Below, in pieces: positions 22,380 through 29,856 of a DNA stretch of 64,000 nt. The stretch is from assembly GCF_017744695.1 (NCBI RefSeq), contig NZ_JAGIAS010000002.1, positions 310,001 through 374,000 on the forward strand. Reading direction: 5' to 3'. The stretch comes from Dyadobacter sp. (GTDB lineage: Bacteria > Bacteroidota > Bacteroidia > Cytophagales > Spirosomataceae). Made by a program: the position numbers and the translations under genes. A model generated the notes under the pieces. The model had not been told where the DNA came from. It saw only the letters and a program-made list of their open reading frames with translations, and searched no databases. Each line of letters starts with the position of its first letter. Position 1 is the first letter of the stretch.

Positions 22380-23861
22380 ATGGCTTCACAAACACGCACG
22401 TACGCGCGCAAAAAATTGCTGGGCCAGGTTTATACGCCGCTTCATATTGTCGATAAGATATTGGGACATTGCGACTTTTATGACGCCGATTTAACCGAAA
22501 AACGCATTCTTGACCCGGCTTGTGGCGACGGACGTTTCCTGGTTCCCATGGCGGAATTTATCATTCGCAATACCCCGGCCGACCAGGTAGCAGGACAACT
22601 ACAACAGCTGCACGGATGGGATATTGACAAAAAGGCTTTGCAGCAATGCCGCGAAAACCTGGACGCGCTGGTAGCTCCGCTAGGTATTGAAGTAAACTGG
22701 AACCTGCGGAAGTGTGACGCGTTGAAACAATGGCGATCCCGCGAAAAATTTGACCTGATCGTCGGGAACCCGCCTTATATCCGCATTCAGCATTTGCCTG
22801 AAACACAGCGAAAATACATTCAGAAACACTACTCATTTTGCAGTACGGGTTCTACCGATGCATTTATTGCATTTTTTCAACTCGCAACCAAACTCCTCGC
22901 GCCCGATGGCCTGTGTGGCATGATCACGCCCAACTCTTACCTCGTTTCGGAGTCAGGCGGGCCTTTGCGGAGATATTTTCATAAAAATCAGAACTTAAAG
23001 CATATCACCAACTACCGTGATGTACCGGTCTTTGGTGCTGCTTCGACCTACCCTGCGATTACTATCTTCGGCGGGCGGCGGGCGGATGTTTTCCGGTTTG
23101 AACAATGTGTCAACAACCGCTTCGAATATACGGGACGCGATATTCCCCATGTCGAGTTGCAGAACGATATCCCGTGGCAACTCTCGGTTAATGCACAAAC
23201 CGCATTGGAAGGGCGGCGGCTGGGTGATATTTGTAAAATCTCAGTCGGATTGACGACCCTGGCCGACGGCTATTATCTCTTCAACATCATCAGCGAAAAG
23301 AATGGCCTGGTGTATGCCAAAAACAAGAACGGCTTCTTCACGCACCTTGAAAAAGAACTTTTGAAACCCATTATTAAAGGTTCCAAACTGAAAGGCGCCG
23401 ACGATGCGGTGACGGAATATATTCTGTTTCCTTACCAAAAAGACGAGTCTGATAAACAGCGTATTATCCCCGAAGACACGCTAAAAAATGAATTTCCCCA
23501 AACATATTCGTACCTGCTTAAAGTAAAATCCGAACTGGATCGTCGTGATAACGGGAAGCCCAACGCCGTGGCGTGGTACGCGTTCGGGCGGGCGCAGGGG
23601 CTGGATAATGCGTTTGGCAAGAAGATCATTTTCTCGCCGATCAACCGAGAGCCGAATTTTATTTTGTATGAAAATCCGGACGTAACTGTTTATTCCGGTT
23701 ATTTTATTAAATATGACGGTGATTATCAGACGTTGCTGGAACAACTCAATTCGCAGCGAATGGCCGATTTTGTGGCCATTGCAGGTCGAGATTTCCAGGG
23801 AGGCTACAAAGGCTATAATAAAAAGGTAATCGAGAATTTTATCATCACTAATCACTCCTGA
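22380..23861 (+). CDS. N6-adenine DNA methyltransferase (Eco57I/TaqI-like) with specificity domain
   Basis: The 493-residue protein has motif X (GQVYTPLHIVDKIL, residues 15-28), the AdoMet motif I (DPACGDGRFL, D45-L54) and catalytic motif IV NPPY (residues 130-133), in the order of gamma-class adenine methylases. The C-terminal half (from about residue 280) looks like a TaqI-type target recognition domain. It is too short to carry a nuclease domain, so restriction would need a separate protein; the PD-(D/E)XK candidate at 20944 is the nearest. It starts three bases after the PIN toxin stop. It would methylate adenines at a specific site, as part of a restriction-modification set or as an orphan. 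Confidence 0.9.
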   Translation: MASQTRTYARKKLLGQVYTPLHIVDKILGHCDFYDADLTEKRILDPACGDGRFLVPMAEFIIRNTPADQVAGQLQQLHGWDIDKKALQQCRENLDALVAPLGIEVNWNLRKCDALKQWRSREKFDLIVGNPPYIRIQHLPETQRKYIQKHYSFCSTGSTDAFIAFFQLATKLLAPDGLCGMITPNSYLVSESGGPLRRYFHKNQNLKHITNYRDVPVFGAASTYPAITIFGGRRADVFRFEQCVNNRFEYTGRDIPHVELQNDIPWQLSVNAQTALEGRRLGDICKISVGLTTLADGYYLFNIISEKNGLVYAKNKNGFFTHLEKELLKPIIKGSKLKGADDAVTEYILFPYQKDESDKQRIIPEDTLKNEFPQTYSYLLKVKSELDRRDNGKPNAVAWYAFGRAQGLDNAFGKKIIFSPINREPNFILYENPDVTVYSGYFIKYDGDYQTLLEQLNSQRMADFVAIAGRDFQGGYKGYNKKVIENFIITNHS

Positions 23862-23865
23862 TACG

Positions 23866-24312
23866 ATGGACATCACAGCTGCTATCGACCGTTTGACCTG
23901 GCTCTGCCAGCATATTCCCGCGCTTCTTGCGGCTGTACCAATTGCAGAACTGGAAAGCAAGCCTGCGCCCGAAAAATGGAGCAAAAAGGAAATACTGGGT
24001 CACTTGATCGATAGTGCAGCCAATAACCACCAGCGGTTTATCAGGATCCAATCCGAGCACGAACCGGTGATTTTCTACAACCAGAATGACTGGGTTGGGC
24101 TGAGCCGGTATAACGACATGGAAATTGGGCAGCTAATCGCGACCTGGACGCATTACAATCTTCATTTGGTGGCTGTCGCAAAAGCGATCGTGCCTGAAAA
24201 CCTCACCCGAAATGGTGTGGGCCGGGACGGCCAGCCGCATTCGCTAAAATGGTATTTCGACGATTATGTCGACCATATGGAGCATCATTTGAGACAAATT
24301 GTAACCTATTAA
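23866..24312 (+). CDS. DinB-family protein
   Basis: The 148-residue protein has the four-helix DinB/YfiT fold. The metal-binding histidines are likely in LGHLIDSAANNHQRF (about residues 45-56) and HMEHHLRQI near the C-terminus (about 137-142). Such proteins often use Zn or Ni and include thiol-S-transferases and stress-related proteins; the function here is unknown. It begins four bases after the DNA methylase stop, so it may share its transcript, though it is probably unrelated in role. A second DinB-like gene lies at 33988. Confidence 0.85.
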   Translation: MDITAAIDRLTWLCQHIPALLAAVPIAELESKPAPEKWSKKEILGHLIDSAANNHQRFIRIQSEHEPVIFYNQNDWVGLSRYNDMEIGQLIATWTHYNLHLVAVAKAIVPENLTRNGVGRDGQPHSLKWYFDDYVDHMEHHLRQIVTY

Positions 24313-24354
24313 CCCATGTATTTCACAAATTTATAATTTATAAAAGCGAATAAA

Positions 24355-24372
24355 TAAACGAACGTTCATTTA
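24355..24372. promoter_or_regulatory. Palindromic operator upstream of the TetR gene
   Basis: TAAACGAACGTTCATTTA is an 18-base palindrome with one mismatched pair, centred on GAACGTTC. It lies 26 bases before the TTG start of the TetR gene. Position and form are those of a TetR self-operator. Inferred. Confidence 0.6.
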
Positions 24373-24398
24373 TATTTACGTAAAAATGACCTGATAAA

Positions 24399-24986
24399 TT
24401 GAGATTACGCGACGCAACGAAGGAAGCCCTGATCCGGGAAAAAGCAATCGAACTTATCGTAAACCACGGTTTCGACGGGTTGAGTATGCATAAGCTGGCG
24501 AAAGCCGCGGGGGTGTCCGTTGCCACGATTTACATTTATTTCAAGGACCGGGAAGACCTGATCCAGCAGGTTTACACCGATGAATCGCGTAAAATGACGG
24601 AAGCTACGTTAGTAAACTTCGATCCGGACGCACATTTCGACGAGGGTTTGAAGCGGCAATGGATTAATCGTATGACCTATTGCCTCGAAAACCCGTATAG
24701 CATGACATTCATGGAGCAGGTGAAGCATTCGCCGCTGGTAGAACGTTCGACGGTGGATACGCGGTTTTTGCAGGCAATGCAGCGATTTGTACATAATGCG
24801 ATCGACCGGAAGGAAATTATGCCATTGCCGGTGGAAATATACTGGTCTATTGCCTTTGCCCCGCTTTACCAGCTCGTGAAGTTCCACATTGCGGGTAAAA
24901 GCATGCCCGGCCGCCCTCCTTTTGCTTTTGATGAAGAGAAAATCAACCTGACACTCGGATTGGTACTAAAAGCCTTAAAACCTTAG
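24399..24986 (+). CDS. TetR/AcrR-family transcriptional regulator
   Basis: The 195-residue protein has an N-terminal helix-turn-helix (residues about 10-56) with the signature LSMHKLAKAAGVSVATIYIY, followed by a helical ligand-binding domain. It starts at TTG; no ATG is available before the helix-turn-helix. The palindrome at 24355-24372 sits just ahead and is the likely operator. It is followed by an HMA-fold protein gene and an MFS transporter on the same strand, so it most likely represses a drug-efflux operon including itself and is released by the pump's substrate. The substrate is unknown. Confidence 0.9.
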   Translation: MRLRDATKEALIREKAIELIVNHGFDGLSMHKLAKAAGVSVATIYIYFKDREDLIQQVYTDESRKMTEATLVNFDPDAHFDEGLKRQWINRMTYCLENPYSMTFMEQVKHSPLVERSTVDTRFLQAMQRFVHNAIDRKEIMPLPVEIYWSIAFAPLYQLVKFHIAGKSMPGRPPFAFDEEKINLTLGLVLKALKP

Positions 24987-25025
24987 CTAAAAGCTGAAAC
25001 CGGTCCGCATCCTATTTTGTTTGCC

Positions 25026-25265
25026 ATGAACGACCATAGAATCACCGAGGCGTTTGTGCTGGTTTTTAAGACCAACATCAACAACCCAAGACAAGTCAAA
25101 TCGATCGCCAACACGCTGGATAGCTGCCCCGACATCCTGAAATGGAATGTCGACCTGGCCGATATCGACAAAGTGTTGCGCATTGAAGCCACACACGAGC
25201 AATGCGGGCCCGTGATCGAACTGGTGACCCGCGCAGGTTACGCATGCGAAGAATTAACAGACTAA
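25026..25265 (+). CDS. Small HMA-fold-like protein lacking the metal-binding cysteine pair
   Basis: The 79-residue protein has the length and strand-helix order of the heavy-metal-associated (HMA, ferredoxin-like) fold: a first strand AFVLVFKTNI, a helix beginning at PRQVKSIANTL, a strand ILKWNVDLAD, a strand VLRIEATH, a helix PVIELVTRAG and a last strand. The CxxC metal site of copper chaperones is missing; the corresponding loop reads KTNINNPR. It therefore should not bind copper in the usual way. It lies between the TetR gene and an MFS transporter gene and starts 39 bases after the TetR stop. Its role is unknown. Confidence 0.7.
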   Translation: MNDHRITEAFVLVFKTNINNPRQVKSIANTLDSCPDILKWNVDLADIDKVLRIEATHEQCGPVIELVTRAGYACEELTD

Positions 25266-25286
25266 AAATTTACAAATTCAAACTCT

Positions 25287-26546
25287 ATGTCCGAAACCAA
25301 ACCCACATTTACCGGCTATGAAAAGTTTATCATAGCCCTTTTAGCCACTTTGCAGTTTACAGTTGTGCTCGATTTCATGGTACTATCACCATTGGGCTAC
25401 ATCCTGCTCGACAAGTTATCCATTACCACGAGTCAATTCGGGTTGGTCGTCTCCGCATACGCATTCAGTGCGGGCGCTTCCGGCCTGCTTACCGCCGGTT
25501 TCGCCGACAAGTTCGACCGTAAAAAACTATTACTGTTCTTTTACGTCGGCTTCCTCATCGGGACCTTGTTCTGCGGGATCGCGCCCACCTACCATTTCCT
25601 GCTCGCAGCCCGTGTATTCACAGGTATTTTCGGGGGTGTAATTGGCTCGATCAGCTTCGCCATTATTACCGACTTGTTCGCGATCAACGTTCGCGGTCGG
25701 GTGATGGGGTTTGTGCAAATGGCCTTCGCGAGCAGCCAGGTTTTGGGTATCCCCATTGGCCTGTATCTGGCGAACAAGTTCAGTTGGCATGCACCATTCC
25801 TGATGATCGTCGGGCTGGGCCTGATCGTCGGTGTGCTGATTGTAACACAAATGAAACCGATCAATGCACACTTGCAGATCGAGCGGAAGGGCAATGCATT
25901 CCAGCATCTGGCCAAGACCCTCGCCCGCCCCGATTACCTTCAGGGCTTTGCGGCCACTGCATTGCTTGCCACCGGCGGGTTTATGCTCATGCCATTCGGT
26001 ACCGCTTTCGGCGTCCACAACCTGGGCATCGCCGAAGCATCGCTCCCTACATTATATATGGTAACCGGCATTTCCATGCTCGTGTTTAGCCCGATGATCG
26101 GCAAGCTGAGCGACAAAACCGGGAAGTATAAAGTGTTCCTGATGGGCTCGACCGTGACCTGCATTATGACCCTCATTTATTGCAACCTCAACGTGACGCC
26201 GCTCTGGATTATCATTGGTTTGAATGTGCTGCTCTTCATTGGCATTACCGGCCGGATGATCTCCGCCTCGGCGCTGATGACCGCCGTTCCCGACCCTGCC
26301 GACCGGGGCGCGTACATGGGAATCAACTCATCGATCCAGCAAATCGCGGGTGGCCTGGCTTCACTGCTTGCCGGATTTATTGTGTCGGAAACGAGCACAG
26401 GCTTCATCGAAAACTATCCGCTGCTGGGCGACGTCGTAGTGTTCGCGGTGATCGTTACAGCGCTGCTGATGTACCGCATTCATAAATATGTAGCAGCGAA
26501 AATAGCGGCAGTAGCACCTGCGAACGCGCCTAACCCGGCGGTTTAA
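25287..26546 (+). CDS. MFS efflux transporter
   Basis: The 419-residue protein has about twelve transmembrane helices. The loop after TM2 reads GFADKFDRKKLLLF, the MFS motif A, and the fourth helix region reads LAARVFTGIFGGVIGS, resembling drug/proton antiporters. The second-half loop GKLSDKTGKYKVFLMG is the matching signature. It is the last gene of a TetR, HMA-like, MFS set and so is probably induced when a toxic compound releases TetR. The type resembles arabinose-efflux/multidrug transporters. Substrate unknown. The gene is followed by a 74-bp palindrome that may stop transcription. Confidence 0.9.
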   Translation: MSETKPTFTGYEKFIIALLATLQFTVVLDFMVLSPLGYILLDKLSITTSQFGLVVSAYAFSAGASGLLTAGFADKFDRKKLLLFFYVGFLIGTLFCGIAPTYHFLLAARVFTGIFGGVIGSISFAIITDLFAINVRGRVMGFVQMAFASSQVLGIPIGLYLANKFSWHAPFLMIVGLGLIVGVLIVTQMKPINAHLQIERKGNAFQHLAKTLARPDYLQGFAATALLATGGFMLMPFGTAFGVHNLGIAEASLPTLYMVTGISMLVFSPMIGKLSDKTGKYKVFLMGSTVTCIMTLIYCNLNVTPLWIIIGLNVLLFIGITGRMISASALMTAVPDPADRGAYMGINSSIQQIAGGLASLLAGFIVSETSTGFIENYPLLGDVVVFAVIVTALLMYRIHKYVAAKIAAVAPANAPNPAV

Positions 26547-26567
26547 AAGTTTTTTGTAGATTTCACT

Positions 26568-26641
26568 GTCACCCTGAGCGGAGTCGAAGGGTAAATGCGA
26601 TAACGTTATCGCATTTACCCTTCGACTCCGCTCAGGGTGAC
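26568..26641. repeat. 74-bp perfect palindrome (dispersed element)
   Basis: GTCACCCTGAGCGGAGTCGA and on to 26604 is the exact inverse complement of 26605-26641: 37 bases per arm with no loop. The arms carry the same GTCA..CTGAGC.GAGTCGAAG core as the imperfect element at 20331-20420. It lies 21 bases after the MFS stop, where it would form a very stable RNA hairpin or a DNA cruciform. A non-autonomous mobile or REP-like repeat is likely. Confidence 0.95.
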
Positions 26642-26753
26642 GACATTTTATACCTGTCTTATTATCAAATCATTATAAAATAATTACAAAAAAATTCTTT
26701 TAATACTTTTTATTCATTTAAAATGATTGATACATTTACCACGACAAAAACTT

Positions 26754-26818
26754 TTACGACTTTCTATTTATAAGGATTAGGGTTAAAAATATTTTACGTT
26801 TATTTACGTATCTGACGT
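26754..26818 (+). promoter_or_regulatory. Phased ACGT boxes ahead of the ParA gene
   Basis: ACGT occurs at 26796, 26806 and 26815, spaced by ten and nine bases, within TTTACGT or TGACGT contexts, and a related TTTACGA lies at 26754. The last box ends about 40 bases before the ParA ATG. Short boxes one helical turn apart are how ribbon-helix-helix proteins of ParG type bind. The surrounding sequence (26642-26858) is otherwise AT-rich with no gene. Confidence 0.4.
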
Positions 26819-26858
26819 GAAATAAACTACTAACTTTTTATACTTATAATACTTTTAA

Positions 26859-27623
26859 ATGAAAATCATCAGTATTGTCAACAACAAAGGTGGTGTGGGA
26901 AAGACTACATCTGCCCAGAGTATTGCTGCCGGTCTCAGCAAATTTGCCAATGCGCGAGTGCTGGTAATTGACCTGGATGCGCAGGCCAGTCTTACCAAAA
27001 GTTTCGGCATTCATCATGCCGGACTGAAAAAAGACAGCGGCTCGTTCATCACCGGCGAATACGAATTTGATGAGATCGTCAAGCGAGTTGGAGACATTGA
27101 TGTATTACCCGGATCAGCCGAAATGATCCACCGGGAGGACACGATCAAGTCGGCGCCCGTTTTTCCTTTCAACCTGAAAATTGCATTGGAAAAAGTGAAG
27201 GACCGTTACGACTTCGTGATTATCGACTGCCCTCCTGCCCTCTACGGAAATACGAGGCTGGCACTGGTTTCATGCCACCAGTATTATGTACCGTTGCAGG
27301 CAGAGTTTTTGAGCTACGAGGGTTTACGGAATTTCCTGGTGTACTCGGCGGAGATCAAGAAGATCAGTCCGAGCACCAACCTCGGCGGGGTGTTCGCAAC
27401 GCGCTACAACCCGAAGATCCGGAAGAAGATCAGCCACGAACTGATCATGGCGACACGGGAGCAGTTGGGCGAGGTTTTCATGGAAGCGTACATCCGCGAT
27501 AACATCGCATTGTCGGAAGCGCAGGCCAACGGAACGACGATCTTTGATTACGCACCCACCAGCAACGGAGCAGAAGACTACTATAAGTTAACCAAAGAAA
27601 TACTGGAACGAATAAATAACTGA
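26859..27623 (+). CDS. ParA-family partitioning ATPase
   Basis: The 254-residue protein opens with the deviant Walker A motif NNKGGVGKTTSAQ (residues 8-20) containing the signature lysine, has the switch I aspartate in VIDLDAQASLTKSFG (about residue 40) and the Walker B VIIDCPPALYG (about 120). It belongs to the ParA/Soj/MinD ATPases that position DNA or protein cargo. It lacks an N-terminal helix-turn-helix, so it is of the small ParA type. The partner encoded five bases downstream is a short protein with a probable ribbon-helix-helix, not a ParB. No plasmid replication gene is near. Confidence 0.9.
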   Translation: MKIISIVNNKGGVGKTTSAQSIAAGLSKFANARVLVIDLDAQASLTKSFGIHHAGLKKDSGSFITGEYEFDEIVKRVGDIDVLPGSAEMIHREDTIKSAPVFPFNLKIALEKVKDRYDFVIIDCPPALYGNTRLALVSCHQYYVPLQAEFLSYEGLRNFLVYSAEIKKISPSTNLGGVFATRYNPKIRKKISHELIMATREQLGEVFMEAYIRDNIALSEAQANGTTIFDYAPTSNGAEDYYKLTKEILERINN

Positions 27624-27628
27624 CACGT

Positions 27629-27940
27629 ATGGCAAAGGAAAGGAAGTTTGATTTTGCGCCACTACCGCTACCCGAAGTACAGGAAGAGCCCACCGTAGCA
27701 ATCGCCGCGGCACCCACTGCCGAAGTCATTGACGGCGCTCCCACCAAAGTGACCTTCGATTGTGATTTTGTGCTGATGGAGAATATGAAGGATTACGGCT
27801 ACTGGGAAGGTCTCACGCAAAAGGACATTATCATCGAATCCTTAAAGCTGTATTTCCAGGACAAAGAAATCCGTCCCCGCCCCGATAAGATACGTAACCG
27901 GACCAAGGTAGGCCGCAAGCCGAAGTCGGCATTGGTATAA
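27629..27940 (+). CDS. Small ParA partner, probable ribbon-helix-helix DNA-binding protein
   Basis: The 103-residue protein has a disordered alanine/proline-rich N-terminal half (about residues 1-45), then VTFDCDFVLMENMKDYGYWE, GLTQKDIIIESLKLYFQDKE: a strand followed by two helices, the order of a ribbon-helix-helix domain, and a basic tail rich in Arg and Lys (RPRPDKIRNRTKVGRKPK). It starts five bases after the ParA stop and is followed by a terminator, so the two form an operon. It is likely the centromere- or cargo-binding partner of ParA, as ParG or Omega are for their ParA proteins. The domain call is by eye. Confidence 0.7.
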   Translation: MAKERKFDFAPLPLPEVQEEPTVAIAAAPTAEVIDGAPTKVTFDCDFVLMENMKDYGYWEGLTQKDIIIESLKLYFQDKEIRPRPDKIRNRTKVGRKPKSALV

Positions 27941-27946
27941 AAAACG

Positions 27947-27974
27947 AAAGTCTCCCGAAAGGAGACTTTTTTTG
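27947..27974 (+). terminator. Terminator of the ParA operon
   Basis: AAAGTCTCC (27947-27955), loop CGAAA, GGAGACTTT (27961-27969), then more T residues. It begins six bases after the stop and ends close to the convergent M64 peptidase gene. Confidence 0.85.
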
Positions 27975-27997
27975 TTGCTATACATTTGGAAACACCG

Positions 27998-29809
27998 CTA
28001 CTGAACGGCAATTTTTCCTGACACTTCCCTGCTTCCATTTGTAAACCGGTACATATATATCCCGGCGGCCACATTCAGTTTAATATCCGTTTTCTTCTCG
28101 AAAGATTTTGTGAGCACTTCCCGCCCGGCCTGGTCATACAGCTGAATAATGGATTTACCTTGCAGCTTTGTCTCTACGAAAAGGTAATCCCGGGCAGGAT
28201 TTGGAGAAACTACGACCGATATTTGCGGATCATTGGATACAGAAAGCAGCGGATCAACTTTTACCTCGGCTTTGGCCGTAACCGAACAACCATGCGCATT
28301 CAGGATCTCGACCTGATAAATTCCGGAATCTGTTGTTCTGGCATTTTGAATGGAAATATCCGGCGTATCAGCGAAAAAATGGCCAGGGCCAGTCCATTTG
28401 TAATCCTTTCCTCCCGCAGCGTTGAGCTGAATGATCTGTCCCTCATAGTAGATTCCACCTCCCTTAATGGTTCCTTTGGGTAAAGGCAACACTTTAACCG
28501 AAGCCTCTGCTGACGTGGTGGTTTTGCCCGAAACTCTGCACCTAGCTTCATAGATGCCCGAGGTCGATGGCCTAATGTGTATGGTCTTTGTGTTTTCGAA
28601 CGTCGACCATTCCAGAGCGCCGGCGCAACCATAAGCAGTGAGCGTCAATTCTTCACCAGCGCACAGTGAGTCAGCGGAAGCCGCTATATGGAATACAGCA
28701 GGAATGGAGGATTTTAACTGCCATTCGACCGAATGTGTGCGCAGGGCTCTTGCACCATCCCTGCGACTTAAACCGACAGAATCAAAAACTGCGGCGGTCA
28801 GTATGGACATATCGGATACTTGCCTGCTTTTCAAATTGAGCTCATCACCCGAGGCTGATATCAGCCGGCCATTCAATCGCCATTCGGTCCGTAGTGTGTT
28901 CGGAACAGGATTTAAAAGTTTGAGTTTAAAATTATGAATTACATCCACATCGATTTTGCCAATCGTATCCGGTTCTATTTTTTCAATCGGATTAACATAT
29001 TGTAGCAGGCGCTCCACCATTTCCTCCCGACACACTGCACATAGCTGCCTGTCAAGGAATTCCATCTGACAAGTTCCGTTTGCCGGTTTATTCCACAATG
29101 CAGCCTCGCCATTCAAGCCATACGGGTAAATCGCGATGGGCGAGGTATCAAGCCAGTTTTTCCATTTGATTGTTGTTGGGTCGGAATTGGCTGTCATGTT
29201 TGCCACTTCCCGGGCGCTAACGCCACTTCCCCAATACTCGTCACCGAGATGTCCGAGAGTATGCCCAATTTCATGCATCCCAATACTGCTCGCGGCCTCA
29301 TTCAATGTAAAAACGGCCACCAATCCCCCGGATCCCCCATAATACGGCGTGTTTACTATTGCCACTACTACGTCATAAGCAGGAAGGTGCGTGGATAAGA
29401 GATCATTGAGGACGTCTTGCTTGGTTAATTGAACCGACCGGTGAACGAAGGAGCCGAAAGTCGCGCCAAAAAACGTGTCTTTTGTTTCAACGGGCTGATT
29501 AGGATATGCATCAGGGGCGTTACCTGGGTTGGTGACACCACTTTGCCTGGAAGGCGTACGGATGGCAAAGAAGTTAAAATAATCGCGATAGCGGCTGTAT
29601 GGCTCAAACGTCAGAAAAAGATCCGCGAATTTTCGGGCTTCTCCGGCAAATTTCGGCATCTCGCTATTCGTAAACCCGTCACCCAGAATAACAACATTGA
29701 TCCGGTTATCGAGTGAGCCAGTCTTTTGAAGTGTATCAACCTGATAGCGTTGCCCGAATGCATTGGTGACAGCGAATGTCGCACAAAACATGAAGATTAG
29801 TGCCCTCAT
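27998..29809 (-). CDS. Secreted M64-family (IgA peptidase-like) metallopeptidase with T9SS sorting domain, copy A
   Basis: The 603-residue protein has a signal peptide (cleavage after FGQ near residue 20), an M64 peptidase domain (about 22-300) with the zinc motif H179-E180-IG-H183 in the context HEIGHTLGHLGDEY, and conserved blocks NRINVVILGDGFT and DYFNFFAIRTPS. Ig-like or PKD-like segments follow (about 300-510), and a T9SS type A sorting domain (about 525-603) ends KVDPLLSV..SGKIAVQ, with the SPNPARDYLFVET start. It is exported and cell-surface attached or released. A paralogue follows upstream in tandem (29857-31668). Substrate unknown. Confidence 0.9.
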   Translation of the reverse strand: MRALIFMFCATFAVTNAFGQRYQVDTLQKTGSLDNRINVVILGDGFTNSEMPKFAGEARKFADLFLTFEPYSRYRDYFNFFAIRTPSRQSGVTNPGNAPDAYPNQPVETKDTFFGATFGSFVHRSVQLTKQDVLNDLLSTHLPAYDVVVAIVNTPYYGGSGGLVAVFTLNEAASSIGMHEIGHTLGHLGDEYWGSGVSAREVANMTANSDPTTIKWKNWLDTSPIAIYPYGLNGEAALWNKPANGTCQMEFLDRQLCAVCREEMVERLLQYVNPIEKIEPDTIGKIDVDVIHNFKLKLLNPVPNTLRTEWRLNGRLISASGDELNLKSRQVSDMSILTAAVFDSVGLSRRDGARALRTHSVEWQLKSSIPAVFHIAASADSLCAGEELTLTAYGCAGALEWSTFENTKTIHIRPSTSGIYEARCRVSGKTTTSAEASVKVLPLPKGTIKGGGIYYEGQIIQLNAAGGKDYKWTGPGHFFADTPDISIQNARTTDSGIYQVEILNAHGCSVTAKAEVKVDPLLSVSNDPQISVVVSPNPARDYLFVETKLQGKSIIQLYDQAGREVLTKSFEKKTDIKLNVAAGIYMYRFTNGSREVSGKIAVQ

Positions 29810-29856
29810 TTATAACGGTATTAAAATTCGTATCTGTTCGACCCACCCAGTATCGT

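Noticed and set aside
26859..27940. Integrated plasmid or prophage around the ParA pair
   Set aside because: No replication initiator, integrase, relaxase or structural phage gene is seen within 25 kb on either side, so only the pair itself can be reported.
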